64,000 bases of DNA, taken from contig NZ_CP048810.1 in NCBI RefSeq assembly GCF_013347965.1, positions 5,455,501-5,519,500 on the forward strand, read 5' to 3'. The notes beneath the pieces were generated by a model. That model did no database searches and was not told where the DNA came from. It saw nothing but the letters and a program-made list of their open reading frames with translations. This DNA comes from Pseudomonas bijieensis. Lineage in GTDB: Bacteria; Pseudomonadota; Gammaproteobacteria; Pseudomonadales; Pseudomonadaceae. Below are positions 9,502-22,112 of the stretch, in pieces; position 1 is the stretch's first letter; every line of letters starts with the position of its first letter. A program made the translations under genes and the position numbers.

Positions 9502-9954
9502 ATGGCGATTCGTGTGCAGGCCGATCCGTTCGACCCGGGCGCCGAAGTCAACGCGATGCACGCGGCCAATGTCGGCGTGGGGGCGGTGGTGAGTTTTGTC
9601 GGCTACGTGCGTGATTTCAATGACGGCCTCGATGTGTCCGGGATGTTCCTGGAGCACTATCCGGGCATGACTGAAAAAGCCCTGGGCAAGATCGCCACCG
9701 AGGCCGAGCAGCGCTGGCCGCTGCTCAAGCTGGAGGTGCTGCACCGCATCGGTGCCCTGGAGCCGGGCGAGCCGATCGTCTTCGTCGCGGCCGCCAGTGC
9801 CCATCGCCAGGCGGCATTCGACGCCTGCGCCTTCGTCATGGACTACCTCAAGACCCGAGCGCCGTTCTGGAAAAAGGAAAACACTGTCGACGGCCCGCGC
9901 TGGGTGGAAGGGCGCGACAGTGATCATGCGGCGGCGGATCGCTGGAAGCAGTAG
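9502..9954 (+). CDS. moaE: Molybdopterin synthase large subunit MoaE
   Basis: Catalytic subunit that inserts two sulfurs from MoaD thiocarboxylate into cyclic pyranopterin monophosphate. The protein is 150 aa, standard size. It shows VGAVVSFVGYVRDFN, LEHYPGMTEKAL, a conserved HRIG, and the lysine-rich KTRAPFWKKE stretch that holds the active-site lysines. It is the last gene of moaCDE and lies three bases after moaD. Confidence 0.96.
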   Translation: MAIRVQADPFDPGAEVNAMHAANVGVGAVVSFVGYVRDFNDGLDVSGMFLEHYPGMTEKALGKIATEAEQRWPLLKLEVLHRIGALEPGEPIVFVAAASAHRQAAFDACAFVMDYLKTRAPFWKKENTVDGPRWVEGRDSDHAAADRWKQ

Positions 9955-9990
9955 GCAGTCTGTCAGTCGTTTGGAGGCTGTGAGTCCGCC

Positions 9991-10084
9991 TTCGCGAGCA
10001 AGCCCGCTCCCACAGGGAATCTGTGTCGTACACAATATTTGTGCTCAACGCAGGGCCTCTGTGGGAGCGGGCTTGCTCGCGAAG
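9991..10084. repeat. REP palindrome pair (GCGAGCAAGCCCGCTCC type)
   Basis: TTCGCGAGCAAGCCCGCTCCCACA at the left and its inverted copy ending near 10084 lie between moaE and the binding-protein gene. Confidence 0.85.
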
Positions 10085-10222
10085 GGGCTATCAGCCTTCC
10101 ATCATTTTCCCGCTTTTCCCAATTGACGATATGTACATTAAAGTCCAGTATGGATTTATAAGTACAAATAGTCGCATCCACCTTTCTCTGCCAAACCAAC
10201 AACAACCCGCGAGAGATCGATC

Positions 10223-10999
10223 ATGAAAAAATTCCCCCTCATCACCGGCCTGGCCTTGAGCCTGCTGGCCTCCAGCAGTCTGTTCGCCGCCGAGAAAACC
10301 TTGCGCATCGGCATCGAGGCGGCTTATCCGCCGTTTGCTTCCAAGACCTCGGAAGGGAAGATCGAGGGTTTCGACTACGACATCGGCAATGCCCTGTGCG
10401 TGCAGATGCAGGTCAAGTGCGAATGGGTCGAGGGTGAGTTCGACGGGCTGATTCCGTCGCTGAAGGTGAAGAAGATCGACCTGGCGCTGTCGTCCATGAC
10501 CATCACCGAAGAGCGCAAGAAATCGGTGGATTTCACTCACAAGTACTACTTCACCTCATCGCGACTGGTGATGAAGGAAGGGACGGTGGTCGATGACCAA
10601 TACGCCAGCCTCAAGGGCAAGACCGTGGGCGTGCAGCGGGCCACCACCACTGACCGTTATGCCACCGAAGTCCTCGAACCCAAGGGTGTAATAGTCAAGC
10701 GCTACAGCAATAACGAAGAAATCTACATGGACCTGGCGTCCGGTCGCCTGGACGCGATTTTCGCCGACACCATCCCGCTGGAAGACTTCCTGTCTATGCC
10801 CCGTGGCAAGGGCTACGCGTTTGTCGGGCCGGAGCTCAAGGACCCGAAATACGTCGGTGAGGGCGCTGGTATCGCGGTGCGTAAGGGCAATACCCAACTG
10901 GTGGCGGACTTGAACAAGGCCATCGATGGGATTCGGGCCAATGGGGAGTATCAGAAGATCCAGGCCAAGTACTTCAAGTCGGATATCTACGGCGACTGA
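10223..10999 (+). CDS. Basic amino acid ABC transporter periplasmic binding protein
   Basis: Family 3 solute-binding protein of 258 aa in the lysine/arginine/ornithine (ArgT/HisJ) group. It has a clear signal peptide ([24 protein letters not shown]). The mature protein starts [18 protein letters not shown], the standard opening of the fold, followed by [27 protein letters not shown], and [13 protein letters not shown]. It faces the dau operon across a REP. The same arrangement, a binding-protein gene next to dauBAR, is known in P. aeruginosa. Arginine, possibly including the D form, is therefore a reasonable ligand, but that is inference. No permease genes are adjacent. Confidence 0.88.
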   Translation: MKKFPLITGLALSLLASSSLFAAEKTLRIGIEAAYPPFASKTSEGKIEGFDYDIGNALCVQMQVKCEWVEGEFDGLIPSLKVKKIDLALSSMTITEERKKSVDFTHKYYFTSSRLVMKEGTVVDDQYASLKGKTVGVQRATTTDRYATEVLEPKGVIVKRYSNNEEIYMDLASGRLDAIFADTIPLEDFLSMPRGKGYAFVGPELKDPKYVGEGAGIAVRKGNTQLVADLNKAIDGIRANGEYQKIQAKYFKSDIYGD

Positions 11000-11006
11000 T
11001 CGATCG

Positions 11007-11104
11007 CCATCGCGAGCAGGCTCGCTCCCACATTGGATCTCATTGAACACAAATAGCGTGTTTGATACAGACCCCTTGTGGGAGCGAGCCTGCTCGCGAT
11101 GAGG
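11007..11104. repeat. REP palindrome pair (GCGAGCAGGCTCGC type)
   Basis: Two inverted units separated by about 45 bases lie between the convergent binding-protein gene and dauR. Confidence 0.85.
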
Positions 11105-11126
11105 CCAGGCCTGGCGACAAAAAACC

Positions 11127-11753
11127 TCAGCCCTTCAACTCCTTCAAATGCTTGTAAACCGTCGCCCGCCCCATGTTCAGCACATTGGCCACATAGTTGG
11201 AAGCGCTCTTGCCCTTGAACGCGCCTTCGGCATGCAGCGCCAGCACCAGCTCGCGTTTGTGGTCGCGGGTCAGCAGGTTCAGGCTCAGTTGCCGTTCGCG
11301 CATCCAGGCGTGCAGGAAGGTGTTGATCCGCTCCTGCCAGTCATCTCGAAACAGTGAGTCCGGCTGCGGGATCAATTTCCCCGGCGACAGGAACAGGTCC
11401 AATGCGGCCTTGGCATTCTCGAACAGCGAAATATTCAGGTTGATGCACAGCACCGCCAGCGGATGCCCATTGGTGTCACGCAGTACGCTGCTGAGGCTGC
11501 GAATCTTCTGCCCGTCCCAGTTCAGTTTTTCGTAGGGCCCGATGTTACGTTCGCTGACGTCCTCGCTGAGCATGTCCTCCAGGGACGAATCGTCGCCAAT
11601 CTCGCGCTTGGACAGGTTGTTGGCGATGTAGTCGACTTTCTGAGTGCGCAGGTCGTGCAGCACCACTTCGGCGTGGGGGTAGAACAGCGTGGCGATGGCG
11701 TCGGCGATGGTGCGGAAGTTTTCCAGCGCCGGATCGGGTTGCGAGGCGGTCAT
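11127..11753 (-). CDS. dauR: D-arginine utilisation regulator DauR (YheO/PAS-HTH family)
   Basis: Transcription regulator of 208 aa from the ATG at 11753 (MTASQPDPALENF). An upstream in-frame ATG at 11831 only adds an unlikely 26-residue leader. The N-terminal two thirds is the YheO-like PAS domain (IADAIATLFYPHAEVVLHDL, GHPLAVLCINLNIS). The C-terminus has the DauR-type helix-turn-helix (GKSASNYVANVLNMGRATVY). In P. aeruginosa DauR represses dauBA and is relieved by arginine. It is the third gene of dauB-dauA-dauR, 88 bases behind dauA. Confidence 0.92.
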   Translation of the reverse strand: MTASQPDPALENFRTIADAIATLFYPHAEVVLHDLRTQKVDYIANNLSKREIGDDSSLEDMLSEDVSERNIGPYEKLNWDGQKIRSLSSVLRDTNGHPLAVLCINLNISLFENAKAALDLFLSPGKLIPQPDSLFRDDWQERINTFLHAWMRERQLSLNLLTRDHKRELVLALHAEGAFKGKSASNYVANVLNMGRATVYKHLKELKG

Positions 11754-11841
11754 GACAGGGCTCCAGGCAGCGTCAGCGCCCCGTGAGACAGGGGCGCGGG
11801 GGAGTGTGCCGCAATCGTGGCGATGCGTCACCTGAGTGGGT

Positions 11842-14075
<2,234 letters not shown>

Positions 14076-14150
14076 GGGGCCTCCGGAGTGCTTTTGTAAA
14101 CTAATTTGTCTATTATGGACTTTTAGTTTTATCGAGCAATATCCCGGGCA

Positions 14151-14180
14151 AAAAAAAGCGCAGCCTGTCTTGGCTGCGCT
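14151..14180 (-). terminator. Rho-independent terminator of rhlB
   Basis: A perfect 9-bp stem, AGCGCAGCC with GGCTGCGCT, and a 6-base loop is followed on the minus strand by seven T. It lies about 60 bases past the rhlB stop. Confidence 0.88.
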
Positions 14181-14183
14181 GAT

Positions 14184-14235
14184 CGTTCCCAAGCTCTGCG
14201 TGGGAATGCCTCAATGGACGCTCTGCGTCCGTCTC
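14184..14235. repeat. GTTCCCA-type dispersed repeat
   Basis: GTTCCCAAGCTCTGCGTGGGAA followed by GGACGCTCTGCGTCC is a two-hairpin repeat of a kind common in Pseudomonas genomes. It sits in the 3' untranslated region of rhlB. Confidence 0.6.
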
Positions 14236-14239
14236 GATG

Positions 14240-15703
14240 CTAAGGTCGCTTGCGCTCTACCGGCCGCAACAGGTGGGTCGGTGGCATTTCACAACTGATC
14301 TTGCGACCCAACAACGCCTCGATCGACGGCAACTGATAAGAATCATCCTCCCCCGCGAAGCTGATCGATACACCCGCAGCCCCGGCACGGCCAGTACGCC
14401 CGATCCGGTGCACATAGTCATCCGGCACTTCCGGCAGGGTGAAGTTGATCACATGGCTGATCCCGTCAATGTGAATCCCACGGCCTGCCACGTCAGTAGC
14501 CACCAGCACACGAATCTTGCCCTCGCGGAAACCTTCCAGTGTCTTGATACGCTTGTGCTGCGGCACATCGCCCGACAGTTGCGCGGCGTTGACGCCATCG
14601 CGCACCAGGCGTTCTTCGATGCGGCGTACTTCGTCCTTGCGGTTGGCGAAGACCATCACCCGTTCCCAGCCATTGTCGTTGACCAGGTTGTAGAGCAGCT
14701 TGTACTTGTCGGCCCCGGCGACGGCGTAGATGTGTTGCTCGACGTTTTCGCTGGCGACGTTCTCGGCTTCGATCTCGACGATGGCCGGGTCGGTGGTCCA
14801 CTGCTTGGCCAGGTTCATCACATCTTCGGTGAAGGTGGCGGAAAACAGCAGGGTCTGGCGTTCGCTTTTCGGTGGGGTCTGGCGAATGATCTGGCGCACT
14901 TGGGGAATGAAGCCCATGTCGAGCATGCGGTCGGCTTCGTCCAGCACCATCACTTCGACCATGTCCAGATGCACGTCGCCGCGCTGGTTGAAGTCCAGCA
15001 GGCGGCCCGGCGTGGCGACCAGGATGTCGCAGTGGCGGGCTTCGAGGTGCTTGAGCTGTTTGTCGAAGTCCATGCCGCCCACGAACGTCATGACGTTCAG
15101 GCCGGTGTACTTGGTCAGGTCGGCGGCGTCCTTGGCGATCTGCACCACCAGCTCGCGGGTCGGGGCGATGATCAGCGCCCGTGGCTCGCCCATGTAGCGT
15201 TCCTTGGGCGGTGGGGTCTGGAGCAGTTGGGTGATGATGGAGATCAGGAACGCGGCGGTCTTGCCGGTGCCGGTCTGGGCGCGGCCGATGGCGTCTTTGC
15301 CGGCGAGGGTGTAGCCGAGCACTTGCGCCTGGATCGGCGTGCAGTACGGGAAGCCCAGGTCCTGGATGGCATGCATCAGTTCCGGGGCAAGCTTGAAATC
15401 GTGGAAGCGGGTCTTGCCTTCCTGGGGTTCTACGACGAAGTCTTCGAGTTTCCAGGCGACGACCGGCGGTTTTGGTGCGCGTTCGCGGCGTGGCTTGGGG
15501 GCTTCGCTACGTGGTTTTTCCGGTTCAGGGGCGCTGACAGGTTGGGCGGCGGGCTCTTTTTTGGCCTGTGCAACAGGGGCGGCGCGGCGCGGTTGTTGCG
15601 CATCGGTACGGCTCGGGCCTTGGGTCGGCGCAGTGGAGCCAGGCGCGAGTTGCTCGGCCTCGCTTTTACCGAACATCTTCTTGAGTGCTTTGAGCACGGT
15701 CAT
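14240..15703 (-). CDS. rhlB: ATP-dependent RNA helicase RhlB
   Basis: DEAD-box helicase of 487 aa. Motif I is AQTGTGKT (142-149), motif Ia PTRELV (181-186), motif II DEAD (255-258), motif III SAT, and motif [12 protein letters not shown]. Residues 1-85 form a Pro/Ala/Lys-rich low-complexity extension typical of pseudomonad RhlB. In E. coli RhlB serves the RNA degradosome. The gene order rhlB next to the dau operon and a carboxylesterase matches P. aeruginosa. It ends in an obvious terminator and appears monocistronic. Confidence 0.93.
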   Translation of the reverse strand: MTVLKALKKMFGKSEAEQLAPGSTAPTQGPSRTDAQQPRRAAPVAQAKKEPAAQPVSAPEPEKPRSEAPKPRRERAPKPPVVAWKLEDFVVEPQEGKTRFHDFKLAPELMHAIQDLGFPYCTPIQAQVLGYTLAGKDAIGRAQTGTGKTAAFLISIITQLLQTPPPKERYMGEPRALIIAPTRELVVQIAKDAADLTKYTGLNVMTFVGGMDFDKQLKHLEARHCDILVATPGRLLDFNQRGDVHLDMVEVMVLDEADRMLDMGFIPQVRQIIRQTPPKSERQTLLFSATFTEDVMNLAKQWTTDPAIVEIEAENVASENVEQHIYAVAGADKYKLLYNLVNDNGWERVMVFANRKDEVRRIEERLVRDGVNAAQLSGDVPQHKRIKTLEGFREGKIRVLVATDVAGRGIHIDGISHVINFTLPEVPDDYVHRIGRTGRAGAAGVSISFAGEDDSYQLPSIEALLGRKISCEMPPTHLLRPVERKRP

Positions 15704-15801
15704 CTCATCGATTGGTTAAGGAATGTACGCCGGCCAGTGTAATGCAAGAAACGGGCGCGGCGTAGTGTGATGATCAATGCGTTGACCTGGCAATCAGGCC
15801 T

Positions 15802-16931
<1,130 letters not shown>

Positions 16932-17963
16932 ATGAAGTTACTGAAATCCACCCTGGCTGTCGTGACTGCCGCAGCTGTGCTCGGTGTCAGCGGGTTCGCT
17001 CAGGCGGGTGCAACCCTGGATGCCGTGCAGAAGAAAGGCTTTGTGCAGTGCGGTGTGAGTGATGGCCTGCCGGGTTTCTCGGTGCCTGATTCGACCGGCA
17101 AGATCGTTGGTATCGACGCTGACTTCTGCCGCGCCGTTGCCGCTGCGGTATTTGGCGATGCGACCAAGGTCAAGTTCAGCCAGTTGAACGCCAAGGAGCG
17201 CTTCACCGCGCTGCAATCGGGCGAAATCGACATGCTCTCGCGCAACTCCACCATGACCAGTTCCCGTGACGCGGGCATGGGCCTGAAATTCCCAGGCTTC
17301 ATCACCTACTACGATGGCATCGGCTTCCTGGCCAACAACAAGCTGGGCGTCAAGAGCGCCAAGGAACTGGACGGTGCAACTATCTGCATCCAGGCCGGTA
17401 CCACCACCGAGCTGAACGTTTCCGACTACTTCCGCGCCAACGGCCTGAAGTACACCCCGATCACGTTCGACACCTCCGATGAAAGCGCCAAGTCGCTGGA
17501 ATCCGGTCGTTGCGACGTGCTGACCTCCGACAAGTCCCAGCTGTTCGCCCAGCGCAGCAAGCTGGCTTCGCCGAAGGACTACGTGGTTCTGCCGGAAACC
17601 ATTTCCAAGGAACCCCTGGGCCCGGTCGTACGTAACGGTGACGACGAGTGGTTGGCCATCGTGCGCTGGACTGGCTACGCCCTGCTCAACGCGGAAGAAG
17701 CCGGCGTAACTTCGAAAAACGTCGAAGCTGAAGCCAAGTCCACCAAGAACCCTGACGTCGCTCGTATGCTGGGCGCCGACGGTGAGTACGGCAAGGACCT
17801 GAAACTGCCGAAAGACTGGGTCGTGCAGATCGTTAAGCAAGTCGGCAACTACGGTGAAATGTTCGAGCGCAACCTCGGCAAGAGCACTCCGCTGGAAATC
17901 GACCGCGGCCTGAACGCTCTGTGGAACGCTGGCGGCATTCAATACGCACCACCAGTGCGCTGA
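16932..17963 (+). CDS. aapJ: General L-amino acid ABC transporter, binding protein AapJ
   Basis: Periplasmic binding protein of 343 aa with a Sec signal (MKLLKSTLAVVTAAAVLGVSGFAQA). The mature protein begins GATLDAVQKKGFVQCGVSDG, typical of AapJ/BztA, larger than the ArgT group. Further signatures are GFSVPDSTGKIVGIDADFCRAVAAA, MLSRNSTMTSSRD, and a C-terminal LNALWNAGGIQYAPPVR. GGAGG lies just before the ATG. It is first gene of aapJQMP, which takes up a broad range of L-amino acids. A stable hairpin follows it, probably to raise its expression over the membrane subunits. Confidence 0.94.
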   Translation: MKLLKSTLAVVTAAAVLGVSGFAQAGATLDAVQKKGFVQCGVSDGLPGFSVPDSTGKIVGIDADFCRAVAAAVFGDATKVKFSQLNAKERFTALQSGEIDMLSRNSTMTSSRDAGMGLKFPGFITYYDGIGFLANNKLGVKSAKELDGATICIQAGTTTELNVSDYFRANGLKYTPITFDTSDESAKSLESGRCDVLTSDKSQLFAQRSKLASPKDYVVLPETISKEPLGPVVRNGDDEWLAIVRWTGYALLNAEEAGVTSKNVEAEAKSTKNPDVARMLGADGEYGKDLKLPKDWVVQIVKQVGNYGEMFERNLGKSTPLEIDRGLNALWNAGGIQYAPPVR

Positions 17964-17970
17964 TGGTTCT

Positions 17971-17999
17971 ATCACCCGGTGGGCCAACCACCGGGTGAT
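17971..17999 (+). promoter_or_regulatory. Intercistronic hairpin between aapJ and aapQ
   Basis: ATCACCCGGTGG and CCACCGGGTGAT form a perfect 12-bp stem with a five-base loop, right after the aapJ stop. No T tract follows. Such structures commonly protect binding-protein mRNA from 3' decay or partly terminate transcription. Confidence 0.75.
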
Positions 18000-18028
18000 G
18001 TTCTGTTCCATTCTTTGCGGGGCACTTC

Positions 18029-19210
18029 ATGCAAAATTCAATCGGCGCACCTAAGCAGAGGCTCAGCCTCAGCGATCCACGAGTGCGTGCGTGGGTATTT
18101 CAGATCGTCACGGTCGTGGCGGTTATTTCGCTGGGCTGGTTTCTGTTCGATAACACGCAGACCAACCTCGCGCACCGGGGCATCACCTCCGGTTTCGGCT
18201 TCCTGGAACGCAGTGCCGGGTTCGGCATTGCCCAACACCTGATCGACTACACCGAAGCGGACAGCTATGCCCGTGTCTTTGTCATCGGCTTGCTCAACAC
18301 GCTGCTGGTGACGTTCATCGGCGTGATCCTGGCGACCATCCTCGGCTTCATCATCGGCGTGGCGCGGCTGTCGCCGAACTGGATCATCGCCAAGCTGGCG
18401 ACCGTTTATGTGGAGGTTTTCCGCAACATCCCGCCGCTGCTGCAAATCCTGTTCTGGTACTTTGCCGTGTTCCTGAGCATGCCGGGACCGCGGGCCGCCC
18501 ATAACTTCGGCGACACCTTCTTCGTCAGCAGCCGGGGCCTGAACATGCCCGCCGCGCTAGTGGCCGAAGGGTTCTGGCCGTTTGTGATCAGCATCGTACT
18601 GGCGATTGTCGCCATCGTGCTGATGACTCGCTGGGCCAACAAGCGTTTCGAGGCGACCGGTGAGCCGTTCCATAAATTCTGGGTCGGCCTGGCGTTGTTC
18701 CTGGTGATCCCGGCCTTGAGCGCGCTGCTCTTTGGTGCGCCGGTGCATTGGGAAATGCCGGAGCTCAAGGGCTTCAACTTCGTCGGCGGTTGGGTACTGA
18801 TTCCCGAACTGCTGGCCTTGACTCTGGCCTTGACCGTGTACACCGCGGCGTTCATCGCCGAGATCGTGCGTTCGGGCATCAAGTCGGTCAGCCACGGCCA
18901 GACCGAAGCGGCCCGTTCCCTGGGGCTGCGCAACGGTCCGACCTTGCGCAAGGTGATCATCCCGCAAGCCCTGCGCGTGATCATTCCGCCGTTGACCAGC
19001 CAATACCTGAACCTGGCGAAAAACTCGTCCCTGGCCGCCGGTATCGGTTACCCGGAAATGGTTTCGCTGTTTGCCGGCACGGTGTTGAACCAGACCGGCC
19101 AGGCCATTGAGGTGATCGCGATCACCATGAGTGTGTACCTGGCGATCAGTATCAGCATTTCCCTGCTGATGAACTGGTACAACAAGCGCATTGCGCTGAT
19201 CGAGCGGTGA
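18029..19210 (+). CDS. aapQ: General L-amino acid ABC transporter permease AapQ
   Basis: Inner-membrane permease of 393 aa with multiple transmembrane segments. The HisM-type segment LLNTLLVTFIGVILATILGFIIGVARLS appears near residues 85-115, split into parts by shorter loops. The binding-protein-dependent transport signature EAARSLGLRNGPTLRKVIIPQALRVIIPP lies in the C-terminal third. It pairs with AapM in the membrane and docks the AapP ATPase through the EAA loop. The large insertion between early and late segments is normal for AapQ. Confidence 0.93.
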   Translation: MQNSIGAPKQRLSLSDPRVRAWVFQIVTVVAVISLGWFLFDNTQTNLAHRGITSGFGFLERSAGFGIAQHLIDYTEADSYARVFVIGLLNTLLVTFIGVILATILGFIIGVARLSPNWIIAKLATVYVEVFRNIPPLLQILFWYFAVFLSMPGPRAAHNFGDTFFVSSRGLNMPAALVAEGFWPFVISIVLAIVAIVLMTRWANKRFEATGEPFHKFWVGLALFLVIPALSALLFGAPVHWEMPELKGFNFVGGWVLIPELLALTLALTVYTAAFIAEIVRSGIKSVSHGQTEAARSLGLRNGPTLRKVIIPQALRVIIPPLTSQYLNLAKNSSLAAGIGYPEMVSLFAGTVLNQTGQAIEVIAITMSVYLAISISISLLMNWYNKRIALIER

Positions 19211-19220
19211 GGAAACGCGC

Positions 19221-20318
19221 ATGACGACTCATACTTTCAAACCTGACATGCCCCCGCCGGGCAGCAGCATCGGCGTGGTGGCGTGGATGCGCGCCAACAT
19301 GTTCTCCAGCTGGATCAACACGCTGCTGACGTTGTTTGCGTTCTACCTGATCTACCTGATCGTTCCACCGCTGTTGCAGTGGGCGATCCTCGATGCCAAC
19401 TGGGTCGGTACTACCCGCGCCGACTGCACCAAGGAAGGCGCCTGCTGGGTGTTCATCCAGCAGCGTTTCGGTCAGTTCATGTACGGCTACTACCCGGCGG
19501 ATCTGCGCTGGCGCGTAGACCTGACCGTGTGGCTGGCGGTCATCGGCGTGGCACCACTGTTCATCTCGCGCTTCCCGCGCAAGGCGATCTATGGCCTGAG
19601 CTTCCTGGTGCTGTACCCGATCATTGCCTGGTGCCTGTTGCACGGTGGCGTGTTCGGCCTGGACGCCGTGGCGACCAGCCAGTGGGGCGGCCTGATGCTG
19701 ACCCTGGTGATCGCCACCGTGGGTATCGTCGGCGCACTGCCGCTGGGTATTGTCCTGGCCTTGGGCCGGCGCTCGAACATGCCGGCGATTCGTGTGGTCT
19801 GCGTGACCTTCATCGAGTTCTGGCGCGGCGTGCCGTTGATCACGGTGCTGTTCATGTCCTCGGTGATGCTGCCGCTGTTCCTGCCCGAAGGCATGAACTT
19901 CGACAAGCTGCTGCGGGCGCTGATCGGGGTGATCCTGTTCCAGTCGGCCTACATTGCCGAAGTGGTGCGTGGTGGCCTGCAAGCCATTCCCAAGGGGCAA
20001 TACGAAGCGGCCGCGGCGATGGGCCTGGGCTACTGGCGCAGCATGGGCCTGGTGATTTTGCCGCAAGCCCTGAAGCTGGTGATCCCGGGTATCGTCAACA
20101 CCTTCATTGCGTTGTTCAAGGACACGAGCCTGGTGATCATCATCGGCCTGTTCGACCTGCTCAACAGCGTGAAACAAGCTGCCGCCGACCCGAAATGGCT
20201 GGGCATGGCCACTGAAGGCTATGTGTTCGCCGCCCTGGTGTTCTGGATTTTCTGTTTTGGTATGTCCCGCTATTCCATGCATTTGGAACGCAAGCTGGAC
20301 ACTGGCCACAAGCGTTAG
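19221..20318 (+). CDS. aapM: General L-amino acid ABC transporter permease AapM
   Basis: Second permease of the complex, 365 aa, starting 10 bases after aapQ. Hydrophobic segments include LLTLFAFYLIYLIVPPLL near residues 36-53 and FIALFKDTSLVIIIGLFDLL near the C-terminus. The EAA loop is YEAAAAMGLGYWRSMGLVI. The short extracytoplasmic loop with Cys (TRADCTKEGACWVF) is typical of AapM/BztC. It is followed by aapP with a 10-base gap. Confidence 0.93.
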   Translation: MTTHTFKPDMPPPGSSIGVVAWMRANMFSSWINTLLTLFAFYLIYLIVPPLLQWAILDANWVGTTRADCTKEGACWVFIQQRFGQFMYGYYPADLRWRVDLTVWLAVIGVAPLFISRFPRKAIYGLSFLVLYPIIAWCLLHGGVFGLDAVATSQWGGLMLTLVIATVGIVGALPLGIVLALGRRSNMPAIRVVCVTFIEFWRGVPLITVLFMSSVMLPLFLPEGMNFDKLLRALIGVILFQSAYIAEVVRGGLQAIPKGQYEAAAAMGLGYWRSMGLVILPQALKLVIPGIVNTFIALFKDTSLVIIIGLFDLLNSVKQAAADPKWLGMATEGYVFAALVFWIFCFGMSRYSMHLERKLDTGHKR

Positions 20319-20328
20319 GAGTTGACTC

Positions 20329-21093
20329 ATGAGTGAAGCGATCAAACAGCCTGTGAGCCCTGAAGGCATTATTCAGATGCAGGGCGTAAACAAGTGGTAC
20401 GGCCAGTTCCACGTGTTGAAAGACATCAACCTGAACGTCAAGCAGGGCGAGCGTATCGTGCTGTGCGGCCCGTCGGGCTCCGGCAAGTCCACCACCATCC
20501 GCTGCCTCAACCGCCTGGAAGAGCACCAGCAGGGGCGCATTGTGGTCGACGGCGTGGAACTGACCAACGATCTCAAGCAGATCGAAGCGATCCGCCGTGA
20601 AGTCGGCATGGTGTTCCAGCACTTCAACCTGTTCCCGCACCTGACCATCCTGCAGAACTGCACCCTGGCGCCAATGTGGGTACGCAAGATGCCCAAGCGC
20701 AAAGCCGAGGAAATCGCCATGCACTACCTGGAGCGCGTACGCATTCCAGAGCAGGCGCACAAGTACCCGGGCCAGCTCTCCGGCGGTCAGCAACAGCGTG
20801 TGGCCATTGCCCGTGCCCTGTGCATGAAGCCGAAAATCATGCTGTTCGACGAGCCGACCTCGGCCCTCGACCCGGAGATGGTGAAAGAGGTACTGGACAC
20901 CATGATCGGCCTGGCAGAAGACGGCATGACCATGCTCTGCGTGACCCACGAAATGGGCTTCGCCCGCACCGTGGCCAACCGCGTGATCTTCATGGACAAG
21001 GGTGAAATCGTCGAACAGGCCGCGCCGAACGACTTCTTCGACAACCCGCAGAACGACCGCACCAAGCTGTTCCTGAGCCAGATCCTGCATTGA
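20329..21093 (+). CDS. aapP: General L-amino acid ABC transporter ATPase AapP
   Basis: Cytoplasmic ATP-binding subunit of 254 aa. Walker A is GPSGSGKST (47-55), followed by the Q-loop FQHFNLFPH. The signature is [15 protein letters not shown], Walker [14 protein letters not shown], and the H-loop VTHEMG. It energises uptake through AapQM. It is the last gene of the operon, with a terminator immediately downstream. Confidence 0.96.
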   Translation: MSEAIKQPVSPEGIIQMQGVNKWYGQFHVLKDINLNVKQGERIVLCGPSGSGKSTTIRCLNRLEEHQQGRIVVDGVELTNDLKQIEAIRREVGMVFQHFNLFPHLTILQNCTLAPMWVRKMPKRKAEEIAMHYLERVRIPEQAHKYPGQLSGGQQQRVAIARALCMKPKIMLFDEPTSALDPEMVKEVLDTMIGLAEDGMTMLCVTHEMGFARTVANRVIFMDKGEIVEQAAPNDFFDNPQNDRTKLFLSQILH

Positions 21094-21115
21094 TCCAGCC
21101 TTAGGCAGCGAAATG

Positions 21116-21142
21116 AACCCGGACTTGTCCGGGTTTATTTTT
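21116..21142 (+). terminator. Rho-independent terminator of aapJQMP
   Basis: AACCCGGA and TCCGGGTT with a CTTG loop, then TTATTTTTT. It starts about 23 bases past the aapP stop. Confidence 0.9.
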
Positions 21143-21156
21143 TCTGCTTCGGCTGC

Positions 21157-21639
21157 TCAGGAAGCCGTGAGGGTTTCGTGCTCCTTGTGCACCGTCGTCT
21201 TGAAACCTCTCAAGTCCGCGTCTTCGGCCAGGGCTCGCGCATCTGCAAGCAAATGCGGGTAACGGTCAAGCAGACGCATCAGCAAGATCAACGCCTTGGG
21301 TGGTACTACCTCGCCGCGCTCGTAGCGGGAAAACGCATTGTGTCCACCGCCCGATAGCAGCAGTACCGCTTCCTTTTGCGATAGATGCAGTTTGCGCCGG
21401 ACACGTTTGATCTCTTCGCCGATCATTCGCCTGGCCGCATTGACCAGCTCATCACCTGCGTGGTCGTAGCGATCCGAACAGCTTGAATCGAGCTCGACTT
21501 CGCCGCACATCTGACATTCCCAGCCAGACAAGTCATCGACCCGGCATTCCAGTCCCTTGACGCTCATGGTTTCGCCGCGACCTTCGAAATGCAACATGCC
21601 CTCCGGGGCACCACAGCTGAAGCATTGCTGGTGTTTCAT
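21157..21639 (-). CDS. mqsA: Antitoxin MqsA (zinc-binding, HTH)
   Basis: Antitoxin of 160 aa. The N-terminal zinc domain has paired cysteines CFSC (6 and 9) and CQMC (42 and 45), matching the four ligands of E. coli MqsA. The C-terminal half is an XRE-like helix-turn-helix (LHLSQKEAVLLLSGGGHNAFSRYERG) that would bind the operator. The tail beyond the HTH is somewhat longer than in E. coli. It overlaps mqsR by four bases, so the two are co-translated in the order toxin then antitoxin, as in E. coli. It probably autoregulates through the palindrome at 21972-21990. Confidence 0.92.
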   Translation of the reverse strand: MKHQQCFSCGAPEGMLHFEGRGETMSVKGLECRVDDLSGWECQMCGEVELDSSCSDRYDHAGDELVNAARRMIGEEIKRVRRKLHLSQKEAVLLLSGGGHNAFSRYERGEVVPPKALILLMRLLDRYPHLLADARALAEDADLRGFKTTVHKEHETLTAS

Positions 21640-21947
21640 GAGTTTTTCTCCTTGAAGGAAATTACCGGTGGGCCTCCGCTGGGGCGGTACGTCACCTTCA
21701 GGTAAATCTGCAGACCGTGTGAATTGGCGTGGTAGACGTCATGCCAGACCCGATGATCGTCATAGGTGGTCATCGCTTTGTAGAACTGTTTTCGCTCAAG
21801 CCCGTGGATGACCTGCTGCATGTCCGAGACGTTTAAACCAAGTGTTCGAGCAGTGTTCTTCGCAGTGCTGGTGAAAGCTTTCCCTTCAAGCCGTCTGACA
21901 TCCGCCTGTATCGCCACCAAGGCGTAATGGGGTGTGTTCTTTTCCAT
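21636..21947 (-). CDS. mqsR: mRNA interferase toxin MqsR
   Basis: Toxin of 103 aa, RelE/YoeB-like ribosome-independent RNase that cuts mainly at GCU in E. coli. Recognisable parts are MEKNTPHYAL at the start, LGLNVSDMQQVIHGLERKQF, the catalytic-region YKAMTTYDDHRVWHDVYH, and LQIYLKVTY. The length matches E. coli MqsR (98 aa). It is first gene of mqsRA, downstream of the 19-bp palindrome. Confidence 0.93.
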   Translation of the reverse strand: MEKNTPHYALVAIQADVRRLEGKAFTSTAKNTARTLGLNVSDMQQVIHGLERKQFYKAMTTYDDHRVWHDVYHANSHGLQIYLKVTYRPSGGPPVISFKEKNS

Positions 21948-21971
21948 GGAACGGTGTGCCTTGTCCTTAAA

Positions 21972-21990
21972 ATTACCCTTAAAGGGTAAT
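21972..21990. promoter_or_regulatory. Perfect 19-bp palindrome, probable MqsA operator
   Basis: ATTACCCTT-A-AAGGGTAAT is a perfect dyad, 25-43 bases before the mqsR ATG. E. coli MqsA binds an AACCT-N3-AGGTT dyad in the same place, so a related role is likely here, with a different half-site. Confidence 0.75.
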
Positions 21991-22079
21991 GTTGGCTAAT
22001 CGAAAATTTCGCTCCTTTTCCGTCCCATTGACCCTAGGCGGTTGCCGTCCTACATGAAGCTGACTAACATGTCAGAAAA

Positions 22080-22100
22080 TTCATCCTATGATTGGATGAA
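22080..22100. promoter_or_regulatory. Inverted repeat upstream of the GntR/FadR regulator
   Basis: TTCATCC and GGATGAA flank a 7-base spacer, ending 13 bases before the ATG at 22113. The position suits autoregulation by the adjacent FadR-type protein. Confidence 0.5.
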
Positions 22101-22112
22101 AAGGCGAATCCA

